A program made the position numbers and the translations under genes. A stretch of 64,000 nt of DNA from the NCBI RefSeq assembly GCF_004801255.1, contig NZ_CP036295.1:3062001-3126000 (forward strand), in the 5' to 3' direction. Below are positions 28,322 through 37,752 of the stretch, piece after piece (the first letter of the stretch is position 1; the number at the start of each line of letters is the position of its first letter). Source of the DNA: Desulfovibrio desulfuricans. Lineage in GTDB: Bacteria > Desulfobacterota > Desulfovibrionia > Desulfovibrionales > Desulfovibrionaceae. The notes below the pieces were generated by a model that was given only the letters and a program-made list of their open reading frames with translations, searched no databases and was not told the DNA's origin.

Positions 28322-29722
28322 ATGGCATGCAGATCTTCCGAGCTTCTTTCAAAACATGTGGAACGCATACTCGACGCCCTGCCCGAAGGCGTTTTTATCA
28401 GTGACGCCGCAGGCACAAGCCTGCGCGTCAACCGCATGTACGAGCAGCTTACAGGCCTCACCCAGGAGCAGATACGCGGCAAAAATGTGCGGGATCTGGT
28501 TCAGGAAGGCACGTTTGACTGCATCCTGAACCCGGAAATCGTGCGCACGGGCAGGCCCACCACCCATGTGCAGCAGCTCAAAGACGGCAAAAAACTGGTG
28601 CTTACGGGCTTTCCTGTTTTTGACGGCAAGGGCGATCTGTGCCTGGTGGTGACCTTTGCGCGCGATGTAACCCTGCTGGCGCAGCTGCAGGACCAGGTCG
28701 CCGGGCAGTGCAAGCTCATCGACCAGATCAACGACCAGCTGGCCTACATAGCGCAGGGCGCCGCCAAATCGCGCGAGCCGGTGTACGCCGGCAGAGCCAT
28801 GGGCGACGTGATCTCGCTGCTGGGGCGGTTTGCCCACACCGACGCCACGGTGCTCATCCTTGGCGAGACAGGCGCGGGCAAGGACGTCTTTGCCCGCTAC
28901 ACCCACTCGCAGTCGGCCCGCAGCGATAAAATTCTGCTCAAGGTGGACTGCGGCGGCATATCAGAGTCGCTCACCGAGTCGGAGCTGTTCGGCTACATGC
29001 CGGGGGCGTTTACCGGGGCATCCAGCAAGGGCAAGGCAGGCTACTTTGAAATAGCCGACGGCAGCACCATTTTTCTGGACGAAGTGGGCGAGCTGCCGCT
29101 CTCCATGCAGACGCGCCTGCTGCGCGTGCTGCAGGACGGAGAGATCATGCGGGTTGGGGCCTCCAGCCCCCGCAAGGTGGACGTGCGCATCATCGCCGCC
29201 ACCAACCGCGACCTGGCCCAAAGCGTTGAGGCAGGAACCTTCCGCCGCGACCTGTATTACCGCCTCAATGTTGCTACCGTGCGCATACCGCCCCTGCGCG
29301 AGCGGCAAGAAGACGTGCGCGCCCTGGCGGAGCACTACCTTGCCCAGTACACCGCCAAGTACCACAAGGCCATGGCCTTTATGGACGTGACCCTCGACAT
29401 CATGTCGGCCTACGCATGGCCGGGCAACGTACGCGAGCTGCAAAATCTTGTGCACAGCCTGGTCATCACGCTCACCGGCCCGCTCATTTCGCCGCGCGAC
29501 CTGCCCCCGCAGATATCGGGGGCAACCCGCGAGCCCTCGTGCTATTCCGAAGACATCCTCGCCGCACGCCGCCCCCTGCGCGACATCATGGCCGAGATGG
29601 AACGGGATTTTCTGCTCAAGGCCCTGGAGGTGCACGGCTCGGTGCAGCGCGTGGCTGAACTTTTTCAGATCAACCGCAGCACGGTGTTCCGCAAGTTGCA
29701 GGGCGCAAGGCGGCAGGACTGA
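28322..29722 (+). CDS. Sigma-54-dependent activator, PAS-AAA+-Fis
   Basis: 466 aa. N-terminal PAS domain (about 12-115), then an AAA+ domain: Walker A GETGAGKD (181-188), the sigma-54 contact loop GAFTGA (228-233), Walker B TIFLDE (249-254) and the arginine-finger region ATNRDL. A C-terminal Fis-type HTH includes VQRVAELFQINRSTVFRKL. No receiver domain, so the PAS domain probably senses the signal. It lies 26 bp after islB. The two sigma-54 promoters and three palindromes at 24.28-24.69 kb are its obvious targets, making it the likely isethionate-response regulator. The ligand is unknown. No strong ribosome binding site is visible at the chosen start. Confidence 0.88.
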   Translation: MACRSSELLSKHVERILDALPEGVFISDAAGTSLRVNRMYEQLTGLTQEQIRGKNVRDLVQEGTFDCILNPEIVRTGRPTTHVQQLKDGKKLVLTGFPVFDGKGDLCLVVTFARDVTLLAQLQDQVAGQCKLIDQINDQLAYIAQGAAKSREPVYAGRAMGDVISLLGRFAHTDATVLILGETGAGKDVFARYTHSQSARSDKILLKVDCGGISESLTESELFGYMPGAFTGASSKGKAGYFEIADGSTIFLDEVGELPLSMQTRLLRVLQDGEIMRVGASSPRKVDVRIIAATNRDLAQSVEAGTFRRDLYYRLNVATVRIPPLRERQEDVRALAEHYLAQYTAKYHKAMAFMDVTLDIMSAYAWPGNVRELQNLVHSLVITLTGPLISPRDLPPQISGATREPSCYSEDILAARRPLRDIMAEMERDFLLKALEVHGSVQRVAELFQINRSTVFRKLQGARRQD

Positions 29723-30660
29723 TGCGGCCGGGCGACATGGCTGGCGGGATTGCTGACGGCCCTGCTGATCGCCCCGGGGTTTCGCCCTGGCTTGTGGCTG
29801 TGCTTACAACGCTGGTCATGACGCTTTTTGCTGCCAACTCCCTGCTGTGCCGCTTTGCCCTTGCTCAGGGGGCGACCTCACAACCTCTTGATCCTGCAGT
29901 ATATACTGGGCTCCGTGTCCTTTCCGGGGCCGGTATGCTCTGGCTGCTTCAACGGCGGCGCGGCGGCAATGCGCTACGCGCGGGCAGCTGGGGCGCAGCG
30001 CTGGCGCTGTTTGGCTATATGGCGTGTTTTTCGTGGGCCTATGTGCGGCTTTCTGCCGGCGCCGGAGCGCTGATCATCGCGGTTGCGGTGCAGGCGGGCA
30101 TGCTTGCCGCCGGGCTGCTGCTGGGACAACGACCCGGCAGGGCGCAAAGCCTGGGCATTGGCATTGCCATGGCGGGCCTTGTCTATCTGCTGCTGCCGGG
30201 GCTGGACGCCCCCCCGGCGGGAGCGGCCACGGTCATATTCTGCTCCGGCCTGTGCTGGGCGGTCTATACCATCTGCGGCAGGGGGGGCAACGACGCGACA
30301 GCGGCCACTGCGGGCAATTTTATCCGCTGCGTGCCGCTGGCCCTTGCACTGCTTGTCTGGGGAGCCTTTTTCAATACCTTGGGCGCGCCCGCAGCCTGGT
30401 CTGGCGCGGGGGTCGCCTGCGCGCTGGCCGCTGGCGCGCTGGCCTCGGCCCTGGGCTATGTGCTGTGGTATGCGGTGCTGCGCTGGCTCAGCGTGCCCTC
30501 CGCCGCCGTGGTGCAGCTGAGCGTGCCGCTCATTACCGCCGTCGGCGGCGCGCTGCTTATGGACGAGGGCCTGAGCCTGCGCCTGCTGGTAAGCGCCCTG
30601 GCCATACTTGGCGGCATTTTTTGCGCCACCGTCCTGCCCCAGCTACGGCGCAGGCTGTAA
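29722..30660 (+). CDS. EamA/DMT-family transporter
   Basis: 312 aa with about ten hydrophobic helices in two EamA repeats. Its ATG overlaps the regulator stop (TGATG), so it is translationally coupled to the sigma-54 activator gene. A soluble N-terminus of about 25 residues precedes helix 1. The family exports amino acids and small metabolites. The coupling suggests a role beside isethionate metabolism, such as efflux of a product or toxic intermediate, but the substrate cannot be read from sequence. Confidence 0.82.
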   Translation: MRPGDMAGGIADGPADRPGVSPWLVAVLTTLVMTLFAANSLLCRFALAQGATSQPLDPAVYTGLRVLSGAGMLWLLQRRRGGNALRAGSWGAALALFGYMACFSWAYVRLSAGAGALIIAVAVQAGMLAAGLLLGQRPGRAQSLGIGIAMAGLVYLLLPGLDAPPAGAATVIFCSGLCWAVYTICGRGGNDATAATAGNFIRCVPLALALLVWGAFFNTLGAPAAWSGAGVACALAAGALASALGYVLWYAVLRWLSVPSAAVVQLSVPLITAVGGALLMDEGLSLRLLVSALAILGGIFCATVLPQLRRRL

Positions 30661-30737
30661 CGCCCCTGCAGGTTCAACCGGGGCGCGGGCGGCGAAAGCG
30701 GCCTGAAACCGGGGCTCCCGCACTGCGTTAACGCACG

Positions 30738-31181
30738 CTATTTTGACGGCGCTGCGGCCAGATTGGCCATAATTGTCTCCAGCACCCGGTAAAAACTCTC
30801 GATCTCGGCGTCAGTAATGCCGAGCAGGGCTTCAGCGCGCAGGTTCGCACCTATGCGCATGATATCGCTTATGACGCCATCGGCCCTGGCGGTAAGGCAC
30901 ACGCGCCGCGCGCGGCGGTCTCCCTCCACGCCCAGGCGCTGCACAAGGCCCAGACGCTCAAGGCCGTCCAGCACGCGCACGAGGGTCGGGCCCTCCACCC
31001 CCACAGAGGCGGCAAGCTCCTTTTGCGGCGCTTCGCCGCCCATGCGCGAAAGGTGCATCAGCACCAGCCAGCGCGCCTGGGTCAGCCCCAGCGGCGACAG
31101 GCGCTCGTCAAGCTTGTTTCGCCACATGCGGGCCGTGCGGCCAAGGGTCATACCGACTATTTCTCTCGTGGAAGCGCTCAT
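30738..31181 (-). CDS. MarR-family transcriptional regulator
   Basis: 147 aa. Winged-helix core with GLTQARWLVLMHLSRMGG, the recognition region QKELAASVGVEGPTLVRVLD, and the wing GLVQRLGVEGDRRAR. The Asp-Arg-Arg of the wing is the family signature. It most resembles the SlyA subgroup. It stands alone, converging on the EamA gene and diverging from the stretch leading to the lipoate ligase. No palindromic operator is obvious in its leader (31182-31260). Confidence 0.87.
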   Translation of the reverse strand: MSASTREIVGMTLGRTARMWRNKLDERLSPLGLTQARWLVLMHLSRMGGEAPQKELAASVGVEGPTLVRVLDGLERLGLVQRLGVEGDRRARRVCLTARADGVISDIMRIGANLRAEALLGITDAEIESFYRVLETIMANLAAAPSK

Positions 31182-31529
31182 GCTGCCCTCATAGGTGTAT
31201 GGCTAAACAGTAGTAGTTATCTATTTGTCAAAGGGTAAAATGTTTGTACATTTTGCAAAATATCCAGCGGCGGCGCCCATGCCGGCTCGTAATACTAACG
31301 ACATGTAAGTATTTACACGCATGCGGCATACAATTGAGGGCGCCCGGCTTTTGACCGGCGTGTTCATACAGGCCGACAGGCTCCTCTCGACAGGCGCACC
31401 AGAGCGCCGCGCAACCAGATGCGCAAAACTTACGAAGTATACTGGCGAAAGACAATGCAGAATGCGCCCAAGGGGCCGCAAGATTCGGTGCTGGGGCGGC
31501 AAAAGTCCCTTTGCCGCCAAGGCCAGAGG
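31182..31529. other. Intergenic region
   Basis: About 350 bp between marR and the 3' end of the lipoate ligase gene. AT-rich near 31200-31260, which would hold the marR promoter. No ORF has support. Confidence 0.4.
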
Positions 31530-32507
31530 CTAAAAAAGACAGTCCAGAAAAATGCGCTCGCCCACTCCCTGGATGTAGGCTTCGATATGCACCAGGGCCA
31601 GACGCCGCTCAAGGGCCGACCGTTCATGACGGCAGCCGCAAAGCATGTCCTCAAGCTCCACCACGTCGCGCACGCCAAAATAGTCGCCGAACAGCCGAAT
31701 GTCGACAATAATGCCCTCGCGCACGTCCATATGCACTTCAAGCACGCCGCCCGGCGTTTTTGCACTGCGCTCAAAGGCATAATTGGGCGAATAGCCAAAA
31801 TTCCAGTACCATGAGCGGTAACGTTCTTCGGCCAAGGCATCAATGGCCGTTATTTCGTCCGGCCTCAGACAGGTGCTGCCGCCGGGCTGGTCGCTGGCAA
31901 CAAATCGCATGAGATAGTCGATGAACGCCTCAATGGGCATGGGCTGGGGCAAAAAATCCACGATATTGCGCACGCGACCGCGCACGCTTTTGACAGACTT
32001 GTCGGTGTATTTGGCCGGGCTGGGCCTGAGCGCGGAGGAGACGGAATCAAGGTTGGCGGAATACAGCAGGGTGCCGTGGTGCAACAGGCGGTCGCGGTGC
32101 GAATGCTGCGCATTGCCCGAAATTTTGCTCTCTCCCACCACCATATCGTTGCGCCCGTTAAACTTGCAGGGGACCCCAAGAGAATTCAGCGCCTCGATGA
32201 TGGGCCCCGCAAACCGCCTGAAGTCCAGCAACCCCGCCTGGTTGTTGAGGCTGATAAAGGTAAAGTTGATGTTGCCCAGATCGTGAAAAACCGCTCCGCC
32301 GCCCGTAAGCCTGCGCACCACGGGAATATGGTTTTCGCGCACGTAGTCCGCGTTGATTTCGGAATACGTGTTCTGGTTGCGGCCGACGACAACAGCCGAG
32401 GCATTGCGCCACAACATAAAGACGTCGGCATCAGAGTTATGCAGCAGCCAGTCTTCTGCCGCAAGATTGAAAGGCGCGTCTGTACACGTGTTATAGATAA
32501 TGCGCAT
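31530..32507 (-). CDS. lplA: Lipoate-protein ligase A
   Basis: 325 aa from ATG 32505-32507 with GGGGG upstream; the longer frame to 32585 lacks similarity. N-terminal catalytic domain: NLAAEDWLL, VVVGRNQNTYSEIN, the RRLTGGGAVFHDLGNINFTF lipoyl-AMP site, and the catalytic Lys in KYTDKSVKSV. The C-terminal accessory domain (about 250-325) is present. It attaches salvaged lipoate to E2 or GcvH proteins through lipoyl-AMP. No partner gene is adjacent. Confidence 0.9.
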   Translation of the reverse strand: MRIIYNTCTDAPFNLAAEDWLLHNSDADVFMLWRNASAVVVGRNQNTYSEINADYVRENHIPVVRRLTGGGAVFHDLGNINFTFISLNNQAGLLDFRRFAGPIIEALNSLGVPCKFNGRNDMVVGESKISGNAQHSHRDRLLHHGTLLYSANLDSVSSALRPSPAKYTDKSVKSVRGRVRNIVDFLPQPMPIEAFIDYLMRFVASDQPGGSTCLRPDEITAIDALAEERYRSWYWNFGYSPNYAFERSAKTPGGVLEVHMDVREGIIVDIRLFGDYFGVRDVVELEDMLCGCRHERSALERRLALVHIEAYIQGVGERIFLDCLF

Positions 32508-32660
32508 TGAACCCCCGCAATTTGCATTGATAGGGAATATCGTATTTTCTACACATTTCCAAGTAATCAGTTCATCCTTTCGCAATGGGCCTGTGTACTC
32601 GTGATGCAGTCTATGAAATTTTACCCCGTTTTCTGTCGCTTATTATCTGGGAACAAATAC

Positions 32661-32714
32661 AAAGGCTTTGGATGCGGGCAGCGTTATCTGCGCCACCAGC
32701 ATCCAAAGCCTTGA
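32661..32714 (-). terminator. Hairpin downstream of the LarA-like gene
   Basis: Arms AAGGCTTTGGATGC (about 32661-32674) and GCATCCAAAGCCTT (about 32700-32713) enclose a 25-base loop. On the minus strand it is followed by a weak T-rich run. Probable terminator of the gene to its right. Confidence 0.6.
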
Positions 32715-32742
32715 AGTTTCTGGCAAAACAACCGTGCAAACC

Positions 32743-34047
32743 CTACGCGCGGGCCTGAAGCTTGGGCAGGGTATTGGCCCCGTGCGGCAGCAGCGTTGCG
32801 CGCAGCTCGCGGCCTCCATTACATTTTTTTGCAAGCTCCAGAGCTTCATCCAGCGTTTTGGTGATGTGAATTTTTGTTTTGGCAAAGTCAGCCGGGTCCA
32901 TGGCGCTGACCATGATCAGGTTGTGCTTTTCGGCCGATTCCGCAAACAGAAAGCCCACGTAGCTGCCTATGGAAAAGTTTTCGCGCAGGTCTTTTTCGCG
33001 CGCCTGCATATTGTCAAAATCGCAGATCTGGCGCTGCGTGTCCGGGCTGCCAAAGCCTTCGGTACAGGCGGAAAGTATGATGATGGTGCCGCCGGGGCTT
33101 ACCACGGCAAGGGCATTGGCCAGCGTTTTGATGGTCTGATAAAAATTGATGTCCTTGGGCGCGCCGCCAGCGCTGGCGATAACCATGGGAGTACGCTCGC
33201 TTACGTCAACGCCGTCAATGGCGTCGACAAGCGCGCAGGCCTCGCGGTGGGCCTGCACCATATCGCCCGCCACTGCCTTGATGATGTTGTAGTTGTCGTC
33301 CACCACCACGTTGAGCAAAAAGCTGGGCTTGGCCAGCAGGGCCGCTTCTTCCAGATCGGCATGAAAAACATTGCTGTTTTCCATATTTGCGCTGCGCACG
33401 GCGGCGTTGGTTCCACTGCCAAAGCCGTTGTTCAGGGCCAGGTTGTGGTGCCGCTGGATGGTCTCGTAACTGGCTATGCCCGGCAGCAGATACTTGGGAC
33501 CGCCGCCGTACCCGGCCAGAAAATGGTACACCACCCCGCCTGTGAGGATAATATGGTCGCTCTCCATGGCGACGCGGTTAAACCACACCTCGGTTCCCCG
33601 GCTGGTCACGCCAGCCTTGACCATGTCGGCCGATTCCCGGCACTTGTGGTCGATGACCGTAATGCGGTTGTAAATATCCTCGGACACGATGGCGATGTGC
33701 TCCTCGCGCGACATGGACCGGTGCGTGCCGGTGGCCGTAAGAATACGGATATCCGCATCGCGTATGCCGCACTTGTTCAGTCGGGCCACGACCGCAGGCA
33801 CGTAGACGCTGGGCGACTGCCACAACCGGGTAGAATCGGGCACCACAAGGCATACGGTCTGGCCGGGCTTGAGCATTGCCTCCAGCCGGGGACTGCCGAT
33901 GGGGTTGTCCAGGGCCTCGTTGATATGTTCAAGGGCGCTTTTGCGGGGCAGGGCAACCAGGTTTGAATGCAGTTCCGCTGCGATAAGACCATTGCCGAGC
34001 TGCACGGAAAATTCCTTGTCGCCGTATTTCATGTAATGCTGTGCCAT
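32743..34047 (-). CDS. LarA-family nickel-pincer racemase
   Basis: 434 aa from ATG 34045-34047. The DUF2088/LarA fold is complete. His109, His175, Lys185 and His201 by my count sit one residue beyond the catalytic and cofactor residues of Lactobacillus LarA (H108, H174, K184, H200). The key segment is YHFLAGYGGGPKYLLPG, where the Lys anchors the nickel-pincer nucleotide. The family racemises or epimerises 2-hydroxy acids. LarB, LarC and LarE, which make the cofactor, are not in this window. With an Ldh2-type dehydrogenase nearby, the substrate may be a hydroxy acid such as lactate, malate or sulfolactate; not decidable here. Confidence 0.85.
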   Translation of the reverse strand: MAQHYMKYGDKEFSVQLGNGLIAAELHSNLVALPRKSALEHINEALDNPIGSPRLEAMLKPGQTVCLVVPDSTRLWQSPSVYVPAVVARLNKCGIRDADIRILTATGTHRSMSREEHIAIVSEDIYNRITVIDHKCRESADMVKAGVTSRGTEVWFNRVAMESDHIILTGGVVYHFLAGYGGGPKYLLPGIASYETIQRHHNLALNNGFGSGTNAAVRSANMENSNVFHADLEEAALLAKPSFLLNVVVDDNYNIIKAVAGDMVQAHREACALVDAIDGVDVSERTPMVIASAGGAPKDINFYQTIKTLANALAVVSPGGTIIILSACTEGFGSPDTQRQICDFDNMQAREKDLRENFSIGSYVGFLFAESAEKHNLIMVSAMDPADFAKTKIHITKTLDEALELAKKCNGGRELRATLLPHGANTLPKLQARA

Positions 34048-34192
34048 GGATCGTGTCCCTGTTTTTTTGCTGTACCGCAATGCAGCGTCTTGACGTTGTG
34101 CTGCGGATACCTGCGCCGCGCACTTCTTCAGGGGTCTGTTATGCCTCATACGAACTTTTGTGAAGGGGGCGCAATTTGCCCGATTTTGCTTG

Positions 34193-34927
34193 CTACCGTG
34201 CCAGGCAAAACAGCGCGTTGCCAGTCATGGCAAGGCCCGCGCAGGCCAGCATCAGATCAATAAGCAGGCGAAATGTAGCCTCGGACATGCCAAGTACAAA
34301 GCGCTTGCCCGCAAACGTGCCCAGCGCCAGCGCTGCCCCTACCACAAGGCCGTTGCACAGCACGGGCAGGGGCAGCCCCCCCACAGCCCCAAAGGCAAGC
34401 GCCTTGGCCAGGTACACGGCAATGGAAGCCGCCGCCTCTGTGGCGAGCAGCGCCCCCTTGGCCAGGCCAAAACCGGCAAAAATGGGGATGGTCAGCGGCC
34501 CGGTGGAATAGACGACGCCCGTAAGGTACCCCACAATCCCGCCAGCCAGCGCCATCTGCCGTGGCCCAAGCCGCATGGCGCGTGTGCGGCTGGCCCGGCG
34601 CAAAACGATGAGCACAAAAAAGAACAGGCCGATACACAGGTTGGAAACGTCCGGGGGCATGATCCATAGCGTACGCACGCCCAGCACCGCCGCAGGCACA
34701 GCGGCGACCGTATACCAGGCAAAAGCCCTTACGTTGATCTGTCGCCGCCAGGCCAGCACGCGCGACGCATTGCCCGCTATGGAGGCCACGGCCATGATGG
34801 GGATGGCCGCCTTGGGGCCAAAGGCCAGGCTCAGCACCGGCAGCAGGATGATGGACGAGCCCGTGCCCACAACGCCGCTTATGGCGCCGGCCGCAATGCC
34901 GCAAAGGCCTATGAGTATGTATATCAC
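34193..34927 (-). CDS. TSUP (TauE/SafE) family permease
   Basis: 244 aa with about eight helices. N-terminal repeat GAISGVVGTGSSIILLPVL and second-half motif GYLTGVVYSTGPLTIPIF are TSUP signatures. TSUP proteins move sulfite, sulfonates, sulfolactate or similar anions across the inner membrane. It is intact, unlike the copy at 20902. It sits 23 bp after the monooxygenase-fold gene on the same strand and 145 bp before the LarA-like gene, so the three may form one unit. Substrate uncertain. Confidence 0.85.
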   Translation of the reverse strand: MIYILIGLCGIAAGAISGVVGTGSSIILLPVLSLAFGPKAAIPIMAVASIAGNASRVLAWRRQINVRAFAWYTVAAVPAAVLGVRTLWIMPPDVSNLCIGLFFFVLIVLRRASRTRAMRLGPRQMALAGGIVGYLTGVVYSTGPLTIPIFAGFGLAKGALLATEAAASIAVYLAKALAFGAVGGLPLPVLCNGLVVGAALALGTFAGKRFVLGMSEATFRLLIDLMLACAGLAMTGNALFCLAR

Positions 34928-34950
34928 CCGCTCTCCCGATCAACCCGTCG

Positions 34951-35262
34951 CTACAGCGGCTCCATATGATCCACCTGATGGTGAAACACGTAGGGATCGG
35001 GCACCAGCTCAAAGCGCTCGTCGTCCGGATAGTGCACCGCCAGCTGGTAATCCTCGCCCGCGAAGGCTTTTACAGCCTCAAGCGATGTCCACCATGTGGC
35101 AAAGAAAAAATGCTCCCAGCCCCGAAAATTCATGCGTCTGACGGCCACTCCCAGGTTGCCCGGCACGCTTTTGGCGTGGTCCTCGCCTGTTTTGCGCAGG
35201 TGCTCGGCAAAAGCCGCGCCGCGCGCCTCGGGAACGCAGCCGTGCCATGTGCGAACAATCAT
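34951..35262 (-). CDS. Antibiotic-biosynthesis-monooxygenase-fold protein
   Basis: 103 aa from ATG 35260-35262 with AAAGGAG upstream. It begins MIVRTWHGCVPEARG and has the ABM-type dimeric ferredoxin-like pattern ending in a Trp-rich helix region (WEHFFFATWWTSLEAVKAFAG). Members include heme-degrading and quinone monooxygenases and many proteins without known activity. It is the first gene of a short minus-strand unit with the TSUP permease. Function not assigned. Confidence 0.7.
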   Translation of the reverse strand: MIVRTWHGCVPEARGAAFAEHLRKTGEDHAKSVPGNLGVAVRRMNFRGWEHFFFATWWTSLEAVKAFAGEDYQLAVHYPDDERFELVPDPYVFHHQVDHMEPL

Positions 35263-35512
35263 GTCTTCTCCTTTTTTTGTTTCGGATCCTGCCTTGGCGG
35301 GCGTGTTGTAAACCCCAAGGCCCTGTGTTACCCAACCGTCATTCAAAATCCATTTTAGTGAATGTTTTGGCTCGCAGGCGGCCCAACGCCTGCGCGTTTT
35401 TTTATTGTTGGGCAAACACCTTGGCATCAGCACATCGCTCCACTCCGGCCTGCAGATACGCCAGTCCTGTCCGCCTTTCAGAACGATTTATGCCAGCATG
35501 CGGAGTACGCAC

Positions 35513-36217
35513 ATGATAGGACCCATTGTGGACAGTGGAGGTCTGTTTGTCGGCGGCATTATCGGCGTCGTCTTTGCCGATATTTTTCCTGAGCGGCTGA
35601 AAAAGGCGCTGCCCTCCATCTTTGGCGTAATAACCCTGTGCCTCGGCACAACCCTTGTGGGCAAGTCCTCGGCACTGCCAGCCGTGACGGTGGCGCTTAT
35701 CCTCGGCACCATGCTGGGCGAAATACTTTGTGCCGAAGCACTGCTGCAAAAAGCCCTGCGGGCCATATTCGGCCTGCTGAAAAGCAAACGCATGGGCGAC
35801 GAAAACTTTTTTCTGATGGTCATAACCCTGGTGGCGGCCTTCTGCTTTGGCAGCATGGGCTTTTTGGGGGCCTTTCATGAGGGGCTCACCGGCAAGCCCG
35901 ACATCCTGCTGACCAAGGCCGCTCTGGACATGTTTACCGGCGTGGTTTTCGGCTCCATAATGGGGTTTTCCGTCAGTCTTATCGCCCTGCCGCAGTTTGC
36001 CATTCTGGCGCTCATCTACATGGGAGCCACAACCATCGCCCCGCTCATGACCCCGGCCATGCTCAACGACTTTACCGCCTGCGGCGGCGTCATCTTTGTG
36101 GCCACGGGCCTGCGCATGTGCGAAATAAAAATATTCCCGGTCATCAACATGCTGCCCGCGATGGCCATCATTCTGCCGCTCTCGCACCTGTGGGAGCTGT
36201 ACTTTCCCTTTAAATAA
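35513..36217 (+). CDS. DUF554 family membrane protein
   Basis: 234 aa from ATG 35513, with GGAG 8 bases upstream; the frame extends upstream without similarity. Begins MIGPIVDSGGLFVGG and has about seven helices, with the family stretches TLCLGTTLVGKS and FVATGLRMCEIK near the end. DUF554 proteins (YdfK/YqgA type) are conserved inner-membrane proteins of unknown function, possibly transporters. Monocistronic, diverging from the monooxygenase-fold gene. Confidence 0.85.
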   Translation: MIGPIVDSGGLFVGGIIGVVFADIFPERLKKALPSIFGVITLCLGTTLVGKSSALPAVTVALILGTMLGEILCAEALLQKALRAIFGLLKSKRMGDENFFLMVITLVAAFCFGSMGFLGAFHEGLTGKPDILLTKAALDMFTGVVFGSIMGFSVSLIALPQFAILALIYMGATTIAPLMTPAMLNDFTACGGVIFVATGLRMCEIKIFPVINMLPAMAIILPLSHLWELYFPFK

Positions 36218-36318
36218 CTGGCCCCGGCAGCCCACCCCCCACGCTCCCGCGGGCTGCCGCCATGACGGGCTGCCAACGGGGATGCCGGCGACAAAACCAG
36301 CCGCAACAACTGCTGCGG

Positions 36319-37317
36319 CTAGCACATGCCCCGCAGCTGGGCCAGCAGGTCGTCGGGCAGGTCAATGCTGTTGCTCTGCCGTGCAGACTGGCTCAGACCG
36401 ATGCGGCGGTCGCCGGGCAGGCGCGCGCCCGGCTGTCCGGTAATAAAGGCAAGCAGGTGCTCCACGCGGTCCACAAAATTTGCCCCTGCCGTGGCTGCCG
36501 GGTCCATTAGCACAAAGCTCTGCCCAAGACGCGGCGGGGGGCCGTCGGGCGTAAACAGCGATGAGGATTCGATGGCCAGCGACGCGCCGGTAAGCCCGGC
36601 CGCCATGATCTCAACCATCAGCGCAAGCGCGTAGCCCTTGGGGCCGCCAAAGGGCAACAACGCTCCCTCAAAAGCCTTGACCGGGTCGCGCGTGGGATTG
36701 CCCTGCGCGTCCACTGCCGCGCCCTCGGGTATAAGCTCTCCCTTTTTGGCCGCCTGCAAAATTTTGCCCCGCGCCAGCAGCCCCATGGAAAGGTCTATGA
36801 CCAGCGGCGGCGCGTCCTTGCGGGGGCAGGCCATGGCCAGGGGATTGGTGCCAAAGGTCACCACTGTGCCGCCGTAAGGCGCGAGCGCCGCCGGGCTGTT
36901 GGCAAAACCCAGAGCTACCAGACCCTGCTCCGCCAGATCCGCCACAGGGAACCCCAACACCCCGGCATGGTGCGAATTGCGCACGGCAAGCAGGGCCACG
37001 CCCTCTTCTTTTGCAGCCTGGGCCGCCACGGGCAGACCGTCGGCAAACGCGCTGAAGGCAAATCCGCAGCAGGCGTCCACAGTGACCACGCCGGGTTTTG
37101 GCCTTTGCACAACGGGTACTGCGTGACCGTCAACCTTGCCGGCGGCCGACTGCGCGGCATAATACGGGATGCGCGAAAACCCGTGCGAGGGCAGGCCTTC
37201 CATCTCAGCCCGAAGCAGCGAGGCGATGGTCAGCTCGGCGTTGCGCTGCCCTACATTGTGCGCTTTCAGGATATTTTCGCCCAGACTTTGTGCTTCTGTA
37301 AGTGAAACGGCAGACAT
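36319..37317 (-). CDS. Malate/L-lactate dehydrogenase family oxidoreductase (Ldh2)
   Basis: 332 aa from ATG 37315-37317 with GGAG 5 bases upstream. It contains the Ldh2 hallmarks HGFSRIPYY, the catalytic stretch NSHHAGVLGF, GTNPLAMACP and GGPKGYALALMVEIMAAGLTG. The NAD(P)-dependent family oxidises or reduces 2-hydroxy acids, including malate, lactate, ureidoglycolate and (R)-sulfolactate. The setting among sulfonate-related genes makes a sulfolactate or lactate role conceivable. The motifs do not distinguish the substrate. Confidence 0.87.
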   Translation of the reverse strand: MSAVSLTEAQSLGENILKAHNVGQRNAELTIASLLRAEMEGLPSHGFSRIPYYAAQSAAGKVDGHAVPVVQRPKPGVVTVDACCGFAFSAFADGLPVAAQAAKEEGVALLAVRNSHHAGVLGFPVADLAEQGLVALGFANSPAALAPYGGTVVTFGTNPLAMACPRKDAPPLVIDLSMGLLARGKILQAAKKGELIPEGAAVDAQGNPTRDPVKAFEGALLPFGGPKGYALALMVEIMAAGLTGASLAIESSSLFTPDGPPPRLGQSFVLMDPAATAGANFVDRVEHLLAFITGQPGARLPGDRRIGLSQSARQSNSIDLPDDLLAQLRGMC

Positions 37318-37752
37318 ATTATCTCCAATTCTGGCTGTTTTTACGTACGGTTGCTTGCATTGCACCAGCACTTTTTGCATACCAGCATAGGGGGCTGAGG
37401 CAAAGGAAATTTAGTGCGCCAGATTCAGGGCTTTTCTATGCGCGATCTATATGGTATTGTTTAAAAGGCACGCTGGCTCCCGCCAGACCGGCACTGCCTG
37501 TTGAGGCCCGTTGCCAGCGATCATGAATGGCAGTCTTGATCAGCGCAACAACGGGAAACAATACGCCCTGTGTGGGAGATTGCGGGCATCTTTTTCCTTT
37601 ATGCGGGAAATTGCTGCTTGACGGCGCGGCCTAGTAGCCATAAGCAAGCTCGCGAAAGGCATTGCTGCCGACGCTCCCCAGGAATACGGCAATCAGGGCT
37701 GCCGCCCCCCATGGGAAATGCTGCCTCACGCAATGCACCACAAGGAAGGATA
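37318..37752. other. Intergenic region between divergent genes
   Basis: About 435 bp holding the promoters of the Ldh2 gene and the DUF4910 gene. No supported ORF. Confidence 0.4.
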
